Assembly (NCBI RefSeq): GCF_040784935.1
Contig: NZ_CP160680.1
Location: 620,001-684,000 of the forward strand
Source of the DNA: Lewinella sp. LCG006
Lineage (GTDB): Bacteria > Bacteroidota > Bacteroidia > Chitinophagales > Saprospiraceae
DNA length: 64,000 nt
Reading direction: 5' to 3'
The notes below the pieces were generated by a model. The model was given only the letters and a program-made list of their open reading frames with translations. It did not search any database and was not told the DNA's origin. How positions within the stretch are numbered: position 1 is the stretch's first letter; the number at the start of each line of letters is the position of its first letter. This document shows positions 8,620-17,276 of the stretch, one piece after another. The position numbers and the translations under genes were made by a program.

Positions 8620-8982
8620 TTATAAGTTCTTCATAAACAAGGTAGCAGCAGCAATATTGGTCGCTAGAGGAATATTGTGGACATCGCACAAACGCATCAA
8701 CATATTAACGTCTACCTCGTGTGGATGTTTACCCAGGGGATCACGAAAAAAGATAACCATATCTACCAGTTTTTCTACCAAGCGGCTGGCAATTTGAGCA
8801 TCGCCACCGTAAGGGCCACTTTCCATTCGTTCTACCTCCAGGCCTGCGCGCTCCAAATGCGAGCCCGTGGTGCCTGTGGCGATAAGGTTGATTTTGCGCT
8901 GTTGGAGCAAATCAATATGATCCTTGATAAAACCTACCATCTCGGCTTTTTTCCCGTCGTGGGCAATGATTGCAATGGTCAT
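8620..8982 (-). CDS. mgsA: Methylglyoxal synthase
   Basis: 120 residues, short compared with the roughly 150 of E. coli MgsA but with the whole core. 'IALIAHD'-like start ('IAIIAHDGKK'), phosphate-binding 'ATGTTGSHLE', catalytic-Asp loop 'SGPYGGDAQIA', 'IFFRDPLGKHPHEVDV' and C-terminal 'IPLATNIAAA'. It converts dihydroxyacetone phosphate to methylglyoxal and phosphate, a bypass of lower glycolysis when phosphate is short or sugar phosphates pile up. First gene of its unit; the next gene starts at its stop codon. Confidence 0.95.
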   Translation of the reverse strand: MTIAIIAHDGKKAEMVGFIKDHIDLLQQRKINLIATGTTGSHLERAGLEVERMESGPYGGDAQIASRLVEKLVDMVIFFRDPLGKHPHEVDVNMLMRLCDVHNIPLATNIAAATLFMKNL

Positions 8983-9153
8983 TTATGCTAAATTTTTCAT
9001 TTTCAACCCTTTAAAGCTTACTTTATGCATATTAACACCTTATAAATTCATGTAACTACACGAAAGAAGCAGGATTTACTTAATTTCGCGAACAATTAGG
9101 TCTTTGGATTGTCCAAAGGTAGAATTATCCAATTCCAATTAAAACGAATTAGA

Positions 9154-9996
9154 ATGAAAAAACTATTATTAAGCGTTTTTGCCCTTGTACTTACCGTGAG
9201 CTCTTTTGCTCAGATTTCTACGCCAGCTGCTAGCCCAGGTGCGAAAATTACCCAAGATGTTGGGTTAACAGAAATCATGGTTGACTATTCACGCCCAGCT
9301 ATGAAAGGCCGTACTATCTTTGCTGCTGATGGTTTGGTGCCTTTCGGCAAAATCTGGCGTACGGGTGCCAATGGTGCTACTAAAATCACCCTAGGCCAAG
9401 ACGCTAAAGTTGGAGGTGTTGATTTGAAAGCTGGTGCTTACGCTGTGCTCACCATTCCTACAGATAAGGAGTGGACCTTCATGATGTACCCCTACGAAGG
9501 CAGCAGCTGGAACAGCTATACAGAAAAAGAGCCTGCTGCTAAATTCATGGCTGCTCCTACTAAAACAGCGATGCCTGTAGAATCTTTCACCATTGGTGTA
9601 AACAATGTGACGAGCAAGAGTGCAACCATCGATTTCATGTGGGAAAATACCATGGTAAGTGTTCCTGTAGCAGTAGAAGTACACGAACTGGTGATGGCGG
9701 ATATTAAGCGTACCATGGCTGGCCCTTCAACCAACGACTACTACGCTGCTGCTAGCTACCTACACGACAGTGGCACCGACAATGCTATGGCCCTGGAATA
9801 CATTCAAAAAGCAACTGCTGGTGATAAGCCTGGTTTCTGGATGGTGCGTCGCGAAGCGCTTATTCTTGCCGACTTGGGTCGTAAGCAAGAAGCTATCGCT
9901 GCTGCTAAGCGTTCTATGACACTGGCCAAAGAAGCAGGCAATGACGACTACGTTCGCATGAACGAAAAGTCAATTGCTGAGTGGACGAACAAGTAA
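9154..9996 (+). CDS. DUF2911 exported protein
   Basis: About 280 residues from the ATG that gives a clean signal peptide ('MKKLLLSVFALVLTVSSFAQ'); an in-frame ATG 45 bases upstream is rejected. The domain shows the DUF2911 pattern 'VDYSRPAMKGRTIFA.DGLVPFGKIWRTGANGATKI', 'LKAGAYAVLTIPTDKEWT' and 'TIDFMWENTMVSVPV'. A C-terminal helical part (about 190-280, 'ALEYIQKATAGDKPGFWMVRREALILADLGRKQEAIAAAKRS') looks like a TPR pair. Secreted or periplasmic; function unknown in the family. Followed by a strong hairpin terminator. Confidence 0.88.
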   Translation: MKKLLLSVFALVLTVSSFAQISTPAASPGAKITQDVGLTEIMVDYSRPAMKGRTIFAADGLVPFGKIWRTGANGATKITLGQDAKVGGVDLKAGAYAVLTIPTDKEWTFMMYPYEGSSWNSYTEKEPAAKFMAAPTKTAMPVESFTIGVNNVTSKSATIDFMWENTMVSVPVAVEVHELVMADIKRTMAGPSTNDYYAAASYLHDSGTDNAMALEYIQKATAGDKPGFWMVRREALILADLGRKQEAIAAAKRSMTLAKEAGNDDYVRMNEKSIAEWTNK

Positions 9997-10066
9997 ATCC
10001 AAGTAATTGGTAGAGGGTAGCGCGGCTGGATTTTCGAAAAATCCACCGATTTATCTTCTTATTTTA

Positions 10067-10109
10067 ATATCCCGGATTGCCTGCTTAAGGTAATCCGGGA
10101 TTTCTTTTT
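10067..10109 (+). terminator. Rho-independent terminator after the DUF2911 gene
   Basis: ATCCCGGATTGCCT (10069-10082) pairs with AGGTAATCCGGGAT (10088-10101) across a short loop and is followed by TTCTTTTT. A further palindrome, GGATTTTCGAAAAATCC, lies at 10028-10044 between the stop codon and this hairpin. Confidence 0.85.
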
Positions 10110-10150
10110 CATGCCTATCAAATTAGCATTAGTATCAGCCAATTTAAGGG

Positions 10151-10182
10151 TTGTTGTTTGGGAGGCGTTGGGCGTAATATTG
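10151..10182 (+). promoter_or_regulatory. Possible promoter of the MFS transporter gene
   Basis: TTGTTG (10151-10156) and TAATATTG (10175-10182) are spaced like Bacteroidota -33 and -7 boxes, the latter one mismatch from TAnnTTTG, about 16 bases before the start codon. Consensus only. Confidence 0.3.
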
Positions 10183-10198
10183 CAAAAAATATCAGATC

Positions 10199-11380
10199 AT
10201 GTCCTGGAGTGATGTACAAAAAAGTCGTGTTGCCGTATCCTTAATTTTCGCCGTAAATGGATTCCTATACGCCAACTGGGTAGCCCGGCTACCTCGCTTA
10301 CAAGAAATCTACCAGTTGGATCATGGCCAGCTGGGGCTAGTGCTGCTTGCCGGGAGTATTGGTGCGCTAGTGGCGATGCCATTGACGGGTAGCGTCATTG
10401 TAAAGGCTGGGAGCCATCGAATCACTGTGGTCATGCTGTTTATTTTTTGTCTTTTGGTTCCATTGATCCCCATTACACCTAATGTGTACACCCTGTGGTT
10501 AATCCTTTTTGCAATTGGGGCGTCGAGCGGCTCGCTGGATGTAGCCATGAATGCGCAGGCCGTGCTGGTAGAGCAACGGCTTCATAAACCAGTGATGTCT
10601 TCTTTTCATGCCATTTTCAGTGCGGGTATGATGCTGGGCGCCGGCTGTGGTGCTTTATTTGTCTACCTCAATGTTTCCTACTTTACTCACCTGCTGATCG
10701 TCATGGCCATCAGCTTGGTGGTTGCCTTGCGCGTCAGACATTTCCTGATTCCTGATCTTCGAAACCCCAGTGAGGAACCACAAGACCACGTAAGCAAAAA
10801 TGTTTTTTTACACCCAGCTCTATTGTCACTTGGCCTCATTGCATTCTGTTGTATGCTCGGTGAAGGAGCCATGGCGGATTGGACGGCAATTTACATGGAA
10901 AAAGTAAGCTTGGCAGACCGCGATTGGTCGCCGCTGGGGCTGGTGGCTTTTTCTACAGCCATGATGATTGGCCGGTTGCTTGGTGATGGTGCACGCCAAC
11001 GCTTGGGCGATAGCCGCCTGGTGCAAGGGAGCGCTGTGGTTGCGATTGCAGGCCTCAGTTTGGCATTGGTATGGCCTGTTGTCTGGACGGGTATTCTAGG
11101 CTTCTTCCTGGTGGGTATCGGGCTAGCAGCGATTGTACCGATTGCCTACAGTACAGCCGGTAACATACCTGGTTTGTCACCGGGAGTAGGTATCAGTATG
11201 GTGACCAGTATAGGGTATGCCGGTTTTTTGGTAGGCCCACCGGTGATTGGATTTCTGAGCGATTGGCAAGGCTTGCGGTTCGGAATGGCCTTTGTCCTCT
11301 TGTTGTTTTTAACCATGCTGATCTTGAATATTTTTGCTGTCCGACGGCAACGGAAGGTGAGGATTTATCCTGAAAACTAG
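10199..11380 (+). CDS. MFS transporter (YbjJ/fucose-permease-like)
   Basis: 393 residues, strongly hydrophobic with about 12 predicted membrane helices. The N-terminus 'SLIFAVNGFLYANWVARLP' and 'GQLGLVLLAGSIGALVAMPLTG' match the MFS subgroup containing E. coli YbjJ and FucP-like permeases. 'DVAMNAQAVLVEQRLHKPVMSSFHAIFSAGMMLGA' is the characteristic second motif of that subgroup. Substrate unknown. It stands alone, and the convergent neighbour begins after an 80-base gap. Confidence 0.88.
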   Translation: MSWSDVQKSRVAVSLIFAVNGFLYANWVARLPRLQEIYQLDHGQLGLVLLAGSIGALVAMPLTGSVIVKAGSHRITVVMLFIFCLLVPLIPITPNVYTLWLILFAIGASSGSLDVAMNAQAVLVEQRLHKPVMSSFHAIFSAGMMLGAGCGALFVYLNVSYFTHLLIVMAISLVVALRVRHFLIPDLRNPSEEPQDHVSKNVFLHPALLSLGLIAFCCMLGEGAMADWTAIYMEKVSLADRDWSPLGLVAFSTAMMIGRLLGDGARQRLGDSRLVQGSAVVAIAGLSLALVWPVVWTGILGFFLVGIGLAAIVPIAYSTAGNIPGLSPGVGISMVTSIGYAGFLVGPPVIGFLSDWQGLRFGMAFVLLLFLTMLILNIFAVRRQRKVRIYPEN

Positions 11381-11460
11381 TGCCAAAGGCACTAGGTGCG
11401 GGGTGGTTCAGTGCGTGGTGTTGGGAGCTAATCGTACCAACACGATCATACGATGAACGC

Positions 11461-12303
11461 TCATTCAGCCCGCTCCTCCAACGGAAAATTCAATGGATCA
11501 GGGTGACGATAAGTAAATGCCAGCACTGCTTTACCACGGCTATTATCGATAAGCTTCCCCTGTGGTTGTTCTTGATCGGTCACGAAAGTTGGTGCGACCA
11601 ACCCAATGGTTTTACTGGCCAGAGGGTAAAAATCGGCTTTTGTGGGATGCTCATCGGCACAGACATTAAGGGTATACCCCCAATGTGCGTTAGTGATGAC
11701 GCGCTCCATAACGGCAAGTACATCCTCTCGATGGACCAGGTTGACCCATTGCTCCCCTCCCGGTACCGCTTCCTTACCAGCAAACCAGCGGCCTGGCTGG
11801 CGACTCCCTCCTACCAAGCCCGCCAGGCGTAGAATGGTAGCTTGTTCGGAATATTTTTCCCTCAATAAATCTTCAACCTTCACGAGTGCCTGGCCTGAGG
11901 CCGTATCAGCATTTATTGGATTATCTTCGGTGACCACCCCTTGCTGTTCGCCATAGATTCCCGTACTACTGGTGAACAAGACGTGCTGAACACCCCCTGC
12001 TCGTGCAGCTTGCAAAGCTTGCTCAATTTTCGCAGGATAAGTATTCACAACGTCTGGCTCGCGGCGGCCGCCGGGAGGGACCGTCAAAACAAGTTGATCA
12101 GCAGCAAAAAAGCCTTCTATATCACCACTGATCTGGTCAGGATGAAGCTCTAAGAGATAAGGATTCCAGCCGAGCTTTCGGAAACGAATGGCCTTTTCCG
12201 CATTGGTCGTCGCCACTTTCACGGTATAACCGCGTTGAAGTAAACGCTGCGCAAGCGGCTCTCCGAGCCAGCCGGCTCCTAGTAAGGCGATTGCCTTTTT
12301 CAT
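11461..12303 (-). CDS. YeeZ-like NAD(P)-binding SDR protein
   Basis: 280 residues of the atypical/extended SDR type. N-terminal 'IALLGAGWLGEPLAQRLLQRGYTV' is the dinucleotide-binding motif (GxGxxG form with W), followed by 'LVLTVPPGGRREP', 'HVLFTSSTGIYGEQQG' (YeeZ-type active-site region) and 'ILRLAGLVGGSRQPGRWFAGK'. Resembles E. coli YeeZ and related nucleoside-diphosphate-sugar epimerase-like proteins of unproven reaction. The start codon lies at the edge of a TTGATGG repeat, so the upstream region is repeat DNA rather than a recognisable promoter. Confidence 0.85.
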   Translation of the reverse strand: MKKAIALLGAGWLGEPLAQRLLQRGYTVKVATTNAEKAIRFRKLGWNPYLLELHPDQISGDIEGFFAADQLVLTVPPGGRREPDVVNTYPAKIEQALQAARAGGVQHVLFTSSTGIYGEQQGVVTEDNPINADTASGQALVKVEDLLREKYSEQATILRLAGLVGGSRQPGRWFAGKEAVPGGEQWVNLVHREDVLAVMERVITNAHWGYTLNVCADEHPTKADFYPLASKTIGLVAPTFVTDQEQPQGKLIDNSRGKAVLAFTYRHPDPLNFPLEERAE

Positions 12304-12422
12304 GGTTGATGGTTGATGGTTGTTGATTTATTCCGACTTTCACAGGGTTGGGTAGGTGTAAGGGTGTAAAAGTGTAAAAGTTGGGTGACCAAAACTTCCG
12401 ACTTCCGACTTCCGACTTCCGA
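12302..12422. repeat. Composite intergenic repeat, copy 2, with (CTTCCGA)4
   Basis: Three parts in order: ATGGTTGATGGTTGATGG (12302-12319), then GGTGTAAGGGTGTAAAAGTG plus a further TAAAAGT (about 12354-12380), then four perfect tandem copies of CTTCCGA at 12395-12422. The first two blocks match the repeat at 6211-6262. The CTTCCGA array is found only here. These low-complexity blocks fill most of the gap between the YeeZ-like and Rof-like genes. Confidence 0.75.
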
Positions 12423-12500
12423 CTTTGAAGATGGTTGGTTAGTCTATCAACTATTCTTTTGGTTATTTGGTTTTAACAAAGATATTATACTTACCTACTT

Positions 12501-12755
12501 ATGACCGATTATCAACCCATCAATTGTTCCTACTACGACGAGCTAGAGGCGATGGCGACGCTCAAAAAAGTGATCCCGATCGTTTATCGCAATGATCGAG
12601 GCGAGGAAGTGCTTATCGCCACCAGAATTACCAATCTCTACACCCGTAATAAGGAGGAATTTATGGTGCTCGAAAATGGCCTTGAGTTCAGACTGGATCG
12701 GCTAGTGAGTGCGGATGGGAAAGTGGTGATAGAAGGCAACGCTTGTCGTTTTTGA
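12501..12755 (+). CDS. rof: Rof-like Rho-binding antiterminator
   Basis: 84 residues. The start 'YQPINCSYYDELEAMATLKK' follows the pattern of E. coli Rof ('YQPINC..YD.LE'), and the remainder keeps the small Sm-like barrel pattern with 'ATRITNLYTRNKEEFMVLENG..FRLDRLVS'. Rof binds the Rho hexamer and blocks Rho-dependent termination. No signal peptide; cytosolic. It is a single gene preceded by the CTTCCGA repeat. The assignment is by remembered family pattern, and whether it acts on Rho in this phylum is not known. Confidence 0.75.
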   Translation: MTDYQPINCSYYDELEAMATLKKVIPIVYRNDRGEEVLIATRITNLYTRNKEEFMVLENGLEFRLDRLVSADGKVVIEGNACRF

Positions 12756-12832
12756 CCCAAGAGGTCGGCGGAGATCTATTTTAACGCCAGCATCCAAACC
12801 CTGAAAGGGTGAAATTATCACTCCTAAATCTC

Positions 12833-13396
12833 TCAAAACAACAAGGCCGTCAAATAATCTCCCAATTTTTCCCGCAAAATGCGGAGGGCTTTGCCCATCT
12901 GATTTTCTACCGTCTTGATAGAAATATCTAGCGTGTCGGCAATTTCCTGATAGGTTTTTTCTTCAAAGCGACTGAGCTGGAAAACGGCTCGGCAGCGGGG
13001 AGGCAATGCATTGATAGCAATGGTGATGCGTTGGGAAAGCTCTTCGGTCGCCAACTGCTCATCCGCAGCGGCAGCTTGTTGGCCGGGGAGGTGAATGGGG
13101 AGTTCATCGGCCTGGTAGCGGGTTTTCTTACGTAGATAGGCGAGTGCTTCATTGACCGCCATACGGCGCAAATACGCAGGAAGGTTGGAATCGACTTGAA
13201 TGCTTTCGCGTTTTTCCCAAAAGCGCACAAAAACCTCTTGTGCTAAATCTTCCGACAATCCTGGATCCTGAACAAAACGAAAAATAGCCTGACACACTGG
13301 TTGGTACTGCTGATCAAAGATAGCCCGCATCGCCGAGCGATCGCCCGTACGTAATTGGCCCAGCCAGTTTTGATGTCGGGTATTTTCCATAAGCAT
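12833..13396 (-). CDS. ECF-type RNA polymerase sigma-70 factor
   Basis: 187 residues. Region 2 at about 25-95 ('DQQYQPVCQAIFRFVQDPGLSEDLAQEVFVRFWEKRESI') and region 4 at about 128-180 ('ALPPRCRAVFQLSRFEEKTYQEIADTLDISIKTVENQMGKALRILREKL', a helix-turn-helix). The form is that of the Bacteroidota expansion family of sigma-70 factors. Such factors usually sit beside a FecR-type anti-sigma gene and a SusCD pair; neither is adjacent here, so it is an orphan in position. Met1 and Met3 are both possible starts. Confidence 0.93.
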   Translation of the reverse strand: MLMENTRHQNWLGQLRTGDRSAMRAIFDQQYQPVCQAIFRFVQDPGLSEDLAQEVFVRFWEKRESIQVDSNLPAYLRRMAVNEALAYLRKKTRYQADELPIHLPGQQAAAADEQLATEELSQRITIAINALPPRCRAVFQLSRFEEKTYQEIADTLDISIKTVENQMGKALRILREKLGDYLTALLF

Positions 13397-13550
13397 GTGT
13401 CCTGCCCTGATAAATTATTGGTTAAGAAATAATTCCTTTGTATTTAAATCAAAATGCAAAAGTCCACAATGCTTGGCAAAGATAACAACTCCTTCGACCT
13501 ATTGCCTGATCTCTCTGATCAACGTATCTGCTTAAAGGATTAGCTTTGGT

Positions 13551-14651
13551 TTAAAACAAGCTACTCAAGTCTACATGACTACGAATCAACTCCACTGCCC
13601 GCCTTGCCTTCCAGGGGGTTCGGGTATTGATTTTCACTTCCATTCGATTGATCTTAATGGCCGATCCATACGTATCAAGTTGGGTAGCAATCAGTGGGAT
13701 TTCGTGCATCATGATATAATCCTGGCAAGGCACTTCTCGCTGTAATTCACTGATAAAATCATTTTCGCCATTGACAATAATCCCCGCTAATTTCAGCTCC
13801 TGATCCGGATGCTTACGGTCTATTTCCTTGAGGGCTTCAATCGCACTTTCCAGCCGACGATGGCTCACAATCAACAAAAGATTCTGTAAGTCGTCAAATT
13901 CTTTTTTCTCAATCAAGGAGCCAGAAGCAATGTTTTCGACCTTGTTATCAAGGTTATGCCCATTCATGATGACCACACCATCGATGGCTAAACGAACGCC
14001 TTCCATGATCGGATTGGCCAGTGTTTTATCATACGGTAAAACACCTAGCAAGGGGATTCCCCAGCGATCAAGCTTTCCCCCAACGAGGTCTCTAATTTTA
14101 TCGATTTTATCAGGAATGACTTTATTTACAATCACGCCGGCAATAGGAACATCTTTCTCCCTAAAAAGGGCCAGATTGGCATTGAGCTTATCAATCGTAT
14201 TTCCTATACCACCTTCAACGACCATGATCACGGAGGCATTCAGCATTTTGGCAACATCGGCATTCGACAAATCAATCACGCTGCCTACTCCGGGATGGCC
14301 CGTACCTTCGTACACCACCACATCATGCATTTTTTGCAATTCTCGAGAAGCATGGAGTACTTGTTCTGGAAAATTATATTTCTCGGGATGTTGAAGAAAG
14401 GAGGTCGTAACACCACGACCAAGAATGACCGGACTGTGGAGCTCAGCTGATAGATCGAAGTTCATTGTTTTTGAAAACAACAAAGCGTCTTTATCCACTT
14501 TCAAATCTCCCAAGTCTACAAATTCCTGCCCAAGTGGTTTGCAGTAGCCTACGTTAAGTTCCTGGCTACGAATAGCCGCCACAATACCTAACGTGGAGGT
14601 CGTCTTTCCAACGTGTTGGCTGGTAGCAGCCACGTAAATTCGATCAAGCAT
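13551..14651 (-). CDS. P-loop/DRTGG protein resembling the N-terminal part of phosphotransacetylase
   Basis: 366 residues. Residues 1-200 form a dethiobiotin-synthetase-like P-loop domain ('YVAATSQHVGKTTSTLGIVAA', 'YCKPLGQEF', 'VVYEGTGHPGVGSV', 'GVIVNKV'). Residues about 210-320 match a DRTGG domain ('NPIMEGVRLAIDGVVIMNGHN', 'LLIVSHRRLESAIEAL', 'LAGIIVNG'). In long-form Pta these two domains precede the phosphate acetyltransferase catalytic domain, which is absent here. Stand-alone versions are known and presumed regulatory; function unproven. The start is fixed by the P-loop strand. Separated by 39 bases from the haem-binding-domain gene upstream on the same strand. Confidence 0.85.
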   Translation of the reverse strand: MLDRIYVAATSQHVGKTTSTLGIVAAIRSQELNVGYCKPLGQEFVDLGDLKVDKDALLFSKTMNFDLSAELHSPVILGRGVTTSFLQHPEKYNFPEQVLHASRELQKMHDVVVYEGTGHPGVGSVIDLSNADVAKMLNASVIMVVEGGIGNTIDKLNANLALFREKDVPIAGVIVNKVIPDKIDKIRDLVGGKLDRWGIPLLGVLPYDKTLANPIMEGVRLAIDGVVIMNGHNLDNKVENIASGSLIEKKEFDDLQNLLLIVSHRRLESAIEALKEIDRKHPDQELKLAGIIVNGENDFISELQREVPCQDYIMMHEIPLIATQLDTYGSAIKINRMEVKINTRTPWKARRAVELIRSHVDLSSLF

Positions 14652-14690
14652 AATAAGTAGGACTGAATAAAGAAATGAATCCCTTAATGA

Positions 14691-15155
14691 TTAATTGGTA
14701 CTACGGTACAACTGCTGGAACCACTGCGCCAAACCGCTCACCTGTTCATCCGAAAGTTTGGCTTCGGGGTGCAACCAGGTAAATGACTTCATAGGCATGT
14801 GGCGCTCTTGCACTTCTTCAAAACATTCTTCCAGCTTATGTGCTGCTTTTTCAGCAGGATAGGAAGTCCATTCCGAAAAATTGAGATGCTGGCGGCCACC
14901 ATTGATATGGCTTTGTATTAAAAAAGAAACGGGTGCTACCTTAGCGTACCAAGGGTATTCCGACTGGTAGGAGTGGCAATCATAACAAGCATTTTGTACG
15001 AGTGTAGCAATAGCTGGCGGTGCATTTACCGCCGTCAGGAAATCAGCACTGGAATCAACTGCTGGAACGGAACGATCAATAGGAATTAACTGAGCAGCTA
15101 AAAGTAAGCCTACCAAAACCAGGAGAATTGTTTTGTATTTGGATTTCATAAGCAC
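14691..15155 (-). CDS. Haem-binding-domain (Haem_bd) membrane-anchored protein
   Basis: 154 residues: one N-terminal hydrophobic segment ('ILLVLVGLLLAAQLIPI'), then 'NACYDCHSYQSEYPWYAKVAPVS', whose CxxCH motif binds c-type haem, followed by 'HINGGRQHLNFSEW' and 'HMPMKSFTWLHPEAKLSD'. This is the arrangement of the Haem_bd family, a small monohaem c-type cytochrome domain. Predicted to be periplasmic and membrane-tethered. Redox partner unknown; the di-haem peroxidase gene is 7 kb away and not linked in an operon. Confidence 0.88.
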   Translation of the reverse strand: MLMKSKYKTILLVLVGLLLAAQLIPIDRSVPAVDSSADFLTAVNAPPAIATLVQNACYDCHSYQSEYPWYAKVAPVSFLIQSHINGGRQHLNFSEWTSYPAEKAAHKLEECFEEVQERHMPMKSFTWLHPEAKLSDEQVSGLAQWFQQLYRSTN

Positions 15156-15438
15156 TGTTTCAGAATAGATAAAGGTATAACGATCTTAAAGTGGTTGAGG
15201 CTATGCTCACCCCGAAGCCCGCCTACTGTACCAGCATGACCGGCAGGGAGCGGCTAAGCCAAACCACTTTGTGTCGGGATAATTATAGTAAGGCTTGCCC
15301 TCAGATTTGGCCGAAGACAGTTACCAAAGGTATAAAAATGTAGCAATTTATAATGGAATTACTTCTTTCTAAGTAATGAGCGGAATGCAAATAATAGTAA
15401 GATTCCATTAATTTTGCGACTGCCAAAAGCCAAACGAT

Positions 15439-17268
15439 ATGCCTGTGTTCCCCAATTTCGCTGCTGTTCATGCTCGCCGACTCTTGCTGGCAGCCTTGAT
15501 TTTCCTTGCTATTGCAGCCATTATTGGATATGACATGTATCGGCTGGGGCAAGCAGAACTCCTTTGGGCTTATCGGCCACTTGGTTTTTTGCTCGCTGGT
15601 TGGCTGGGCTTGGTTGGTCTTTGGCAATGGAGAAAGCTCGGTAAAAACACTACCCTGCCGAGTCGTCCTTTGATCTTGTCTACCCTCAGCGGTGTATTGC
15701 TGGGCATTGGGTTTCCAGACATTGTTCCCTTGCCCTTCTTATTGATGGTGGCTTGGGTCCCACTATTACTGTTGATAGAAGATTGGAAACAAAAAGAAGG
15801 GGCTAAAAAACGGGAGCTCCTCCCCTATCTGCTGCACACTTTCATGCTTTGGAATATCATTGCGACTTACTGGGTGATGAATACCAGTTTCGCCGCAGGG
15901 CTTTTCGCCAATTTTGCCAACAGCCTGTTGATGTGCATTCCTTTTATGCTTTTTTTGTGGACCCAACGCTACATTCCCAAAATGGGTTATGGCTCACTGA
16001 TCGCCTACTGGCTTACTTTTGAGTATGTACATCTGAGTTGGGAGCTGACTTGGCCTTGGCTGACGCTGGGCAATGGCTGGGCGGAGTATCCCAGTTTGAT
16101 ACAATGGTACGAATTCACCGGTGTTTTTGGCGGTAGCCTCTGGATCTGGGTAGTCAATATCATGTTGCTGAATATACTGGTTAATACCCAGCAAAAAAAT
16201 ATACCATCCTTACCTAAATGGCAACAGTGGTGGAAAGTGGTGGCGGTCATCAGCCTTCCGATGATCGTTTCGGTGGTGATGTACACCAACTTTACCGAAC
16301 AAAGCGATAAAACCATTGACGTAGTATTGGTACAACCTAATTTTGAGCCGCACTACGAAAAATTTGAGCGCATAGAAGAGGCAGAGCAGATCACCCGGTT
16401 TATTGCGTTGAGCAAACCGCTGCTGGACGAGCAGGTAGACTATCTGGTGTTCCCGGAAACCAGCTACGGATTTGTGGAAGAAAACGACGTAACCAGCAAC
16501 CGGAGCACCCGGCGCTTATTGGAGGCCTTTAGTGCTTATCCGGAGCTGAAACTGATCACCGGCCTTAACGCCTACCACGACTTTCTGCCCGATGAACCCC
16601 GGACGGAAGCTACGCGCTCGCGCAATCGTGGTGGGCAGGTTATTGAATACGAGATGATGAATCTGGCGGCACAGATTCCCATGAATGCAGAACAAAAAAC
16701 ACAAACTTATCGCAAATCCAAACTGGTGCCCGGCCCCGAAAAATTCCCGTTCAAGCGGCTACTTTTCTTTCTGGAGCCACTGGTCGATAATCTTGGCGGA
16801 ACCACTGCTGGCCTGGGCATTCAAGCGCAGCGTTCGGCTTTTACCAGTGAGGTGGCCAAGGTAGCACCCGTGATTTGCTACGAATCTGTCTTTGGTGGCT
16901 ACTTTGCAGGATACATCAAGGAAGGGAAAGCCCAAGCCGCTTTCATCATGACCAACGACGGCTGGTGGGACAACACCGCTGGGCATCGTCAACATCTTTA
17001 TTTTGCCAGTCTGCGGGCTATTGAAACGCGGAGAAGTATTGGTAGGTCTGCCAATACGGGCATCAGTGCCTTCATCAACCAGCGGGGGGATATTTCGCAA
17101 GCCACCCACTACGATGAGCCCATCGCTATCCGAGGGCAGATGCAGCTCAACGATGAAGTGACTTTCTACGTAAAGTGGCGCGACCTGATCGCACGAACGG
17201 CTTTATTTTTGGCTTTGCTGCTGATTTTGAATACGTTTGTAAAAAGTAGACTACCCGAAAAAAAATAA
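15439..17268 (+). CDS. lnt: Apolipoprotein N-acyltransferase
   Basis: 609 residues. About eight N-terminal hydrophobic segments, then a nitrilase-type (CN_hydrolase) domain from about residue 290, and a last membrane helix near 585. Catalytic triad residues: E340 in 'LVFPETSYGF', K426 in 'YRKSKLVPGPEKFPF' and C480 in 'PVICYESVFG'. 'MTNDGWWDNTAGHRQHLYFASLRAIETRRSIGRSANTG' is the conserved C-terminal block. It transfers an acyl chain to the N-terminal cysteine of lipoproteins, fitting the many lipoproteins of this window. 'VPGPEKFPF' replaces the usual 'VPFGE', a variation seen in Bacteroidota. Eight bases separate it from the next gene. Confidence 0.95.
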   Translation: MPVFPNFAAVHARRLLLAALIFLAIAAIIGYDMYRLGQAELLWAYRPLGFLLAGWLGLVGLWQWRKLGKNTTLPSRPLILSTLSGVLLGIGFPDIVPLPFLLMVAWVPLLLLIEDWKQKEGAKKRELLPYLLHTFMLWNIIATYWVMNTSFAAGLFANFANSLLMCIPFMLFLWTQRYIPKMGYGSLIAYWLTFEYVHLSWELTWPWLTLGNGWAEYPSLIQWYEFTGVFGGSLWIWVVNIMLLNILVNTQQKNIPSLPKWQQWWKVVAVISLPMIVSVVMYTNFTEQSDKTIDVVLVQPNFEPHYEKFERIEEAEQITRFIALSKPLLDEQVDYLVFPETSYGFVEENDVTSNRSTRRLLEAFSAYPELKLITGLNAYHDFLPDEPRTEATRSRNRGGQVIEYEMMNLAAQIPMNAEQKTQTYRKSKLVPGPEKFPFKRLLFFLEPLVDNLGGTTAGLGIQAQRSAFTSEVAKVAPVICYESVFGGYFAGYIKEGKAQAAFIMTNDGWWDNTAGHRQHLYFASLRAIETRRSIGRSANTGISAFINQRGDISQATHYDEPIAIRGQMQLNDEVTFYVKWRDLIARTALFLALLLILNTFVKSRLPEKK

Positions 17269-17276
17269 TCTTTAGC

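Noticed and set aside
11380-11832. Plus-strand 150-codon frame starting at the MFS stop
   Set aside because: Lies opposite the YeeZ-like gene for most of its length; no recognisable features.
13828-14394. Plus-strand 188-codon frame opposite the DRTGG protein
   Set aside because: Antisense shadow of a gene with strong family motifs; Ser/Pro-rich without structure.
15301-15627. Minus-strand 108-codon frame over the lnt start
   Set aside because: Overlaps the conserved membrane-helix region of lnt; no family pattern. The 280-base gap upstream of lnt shows no gene.
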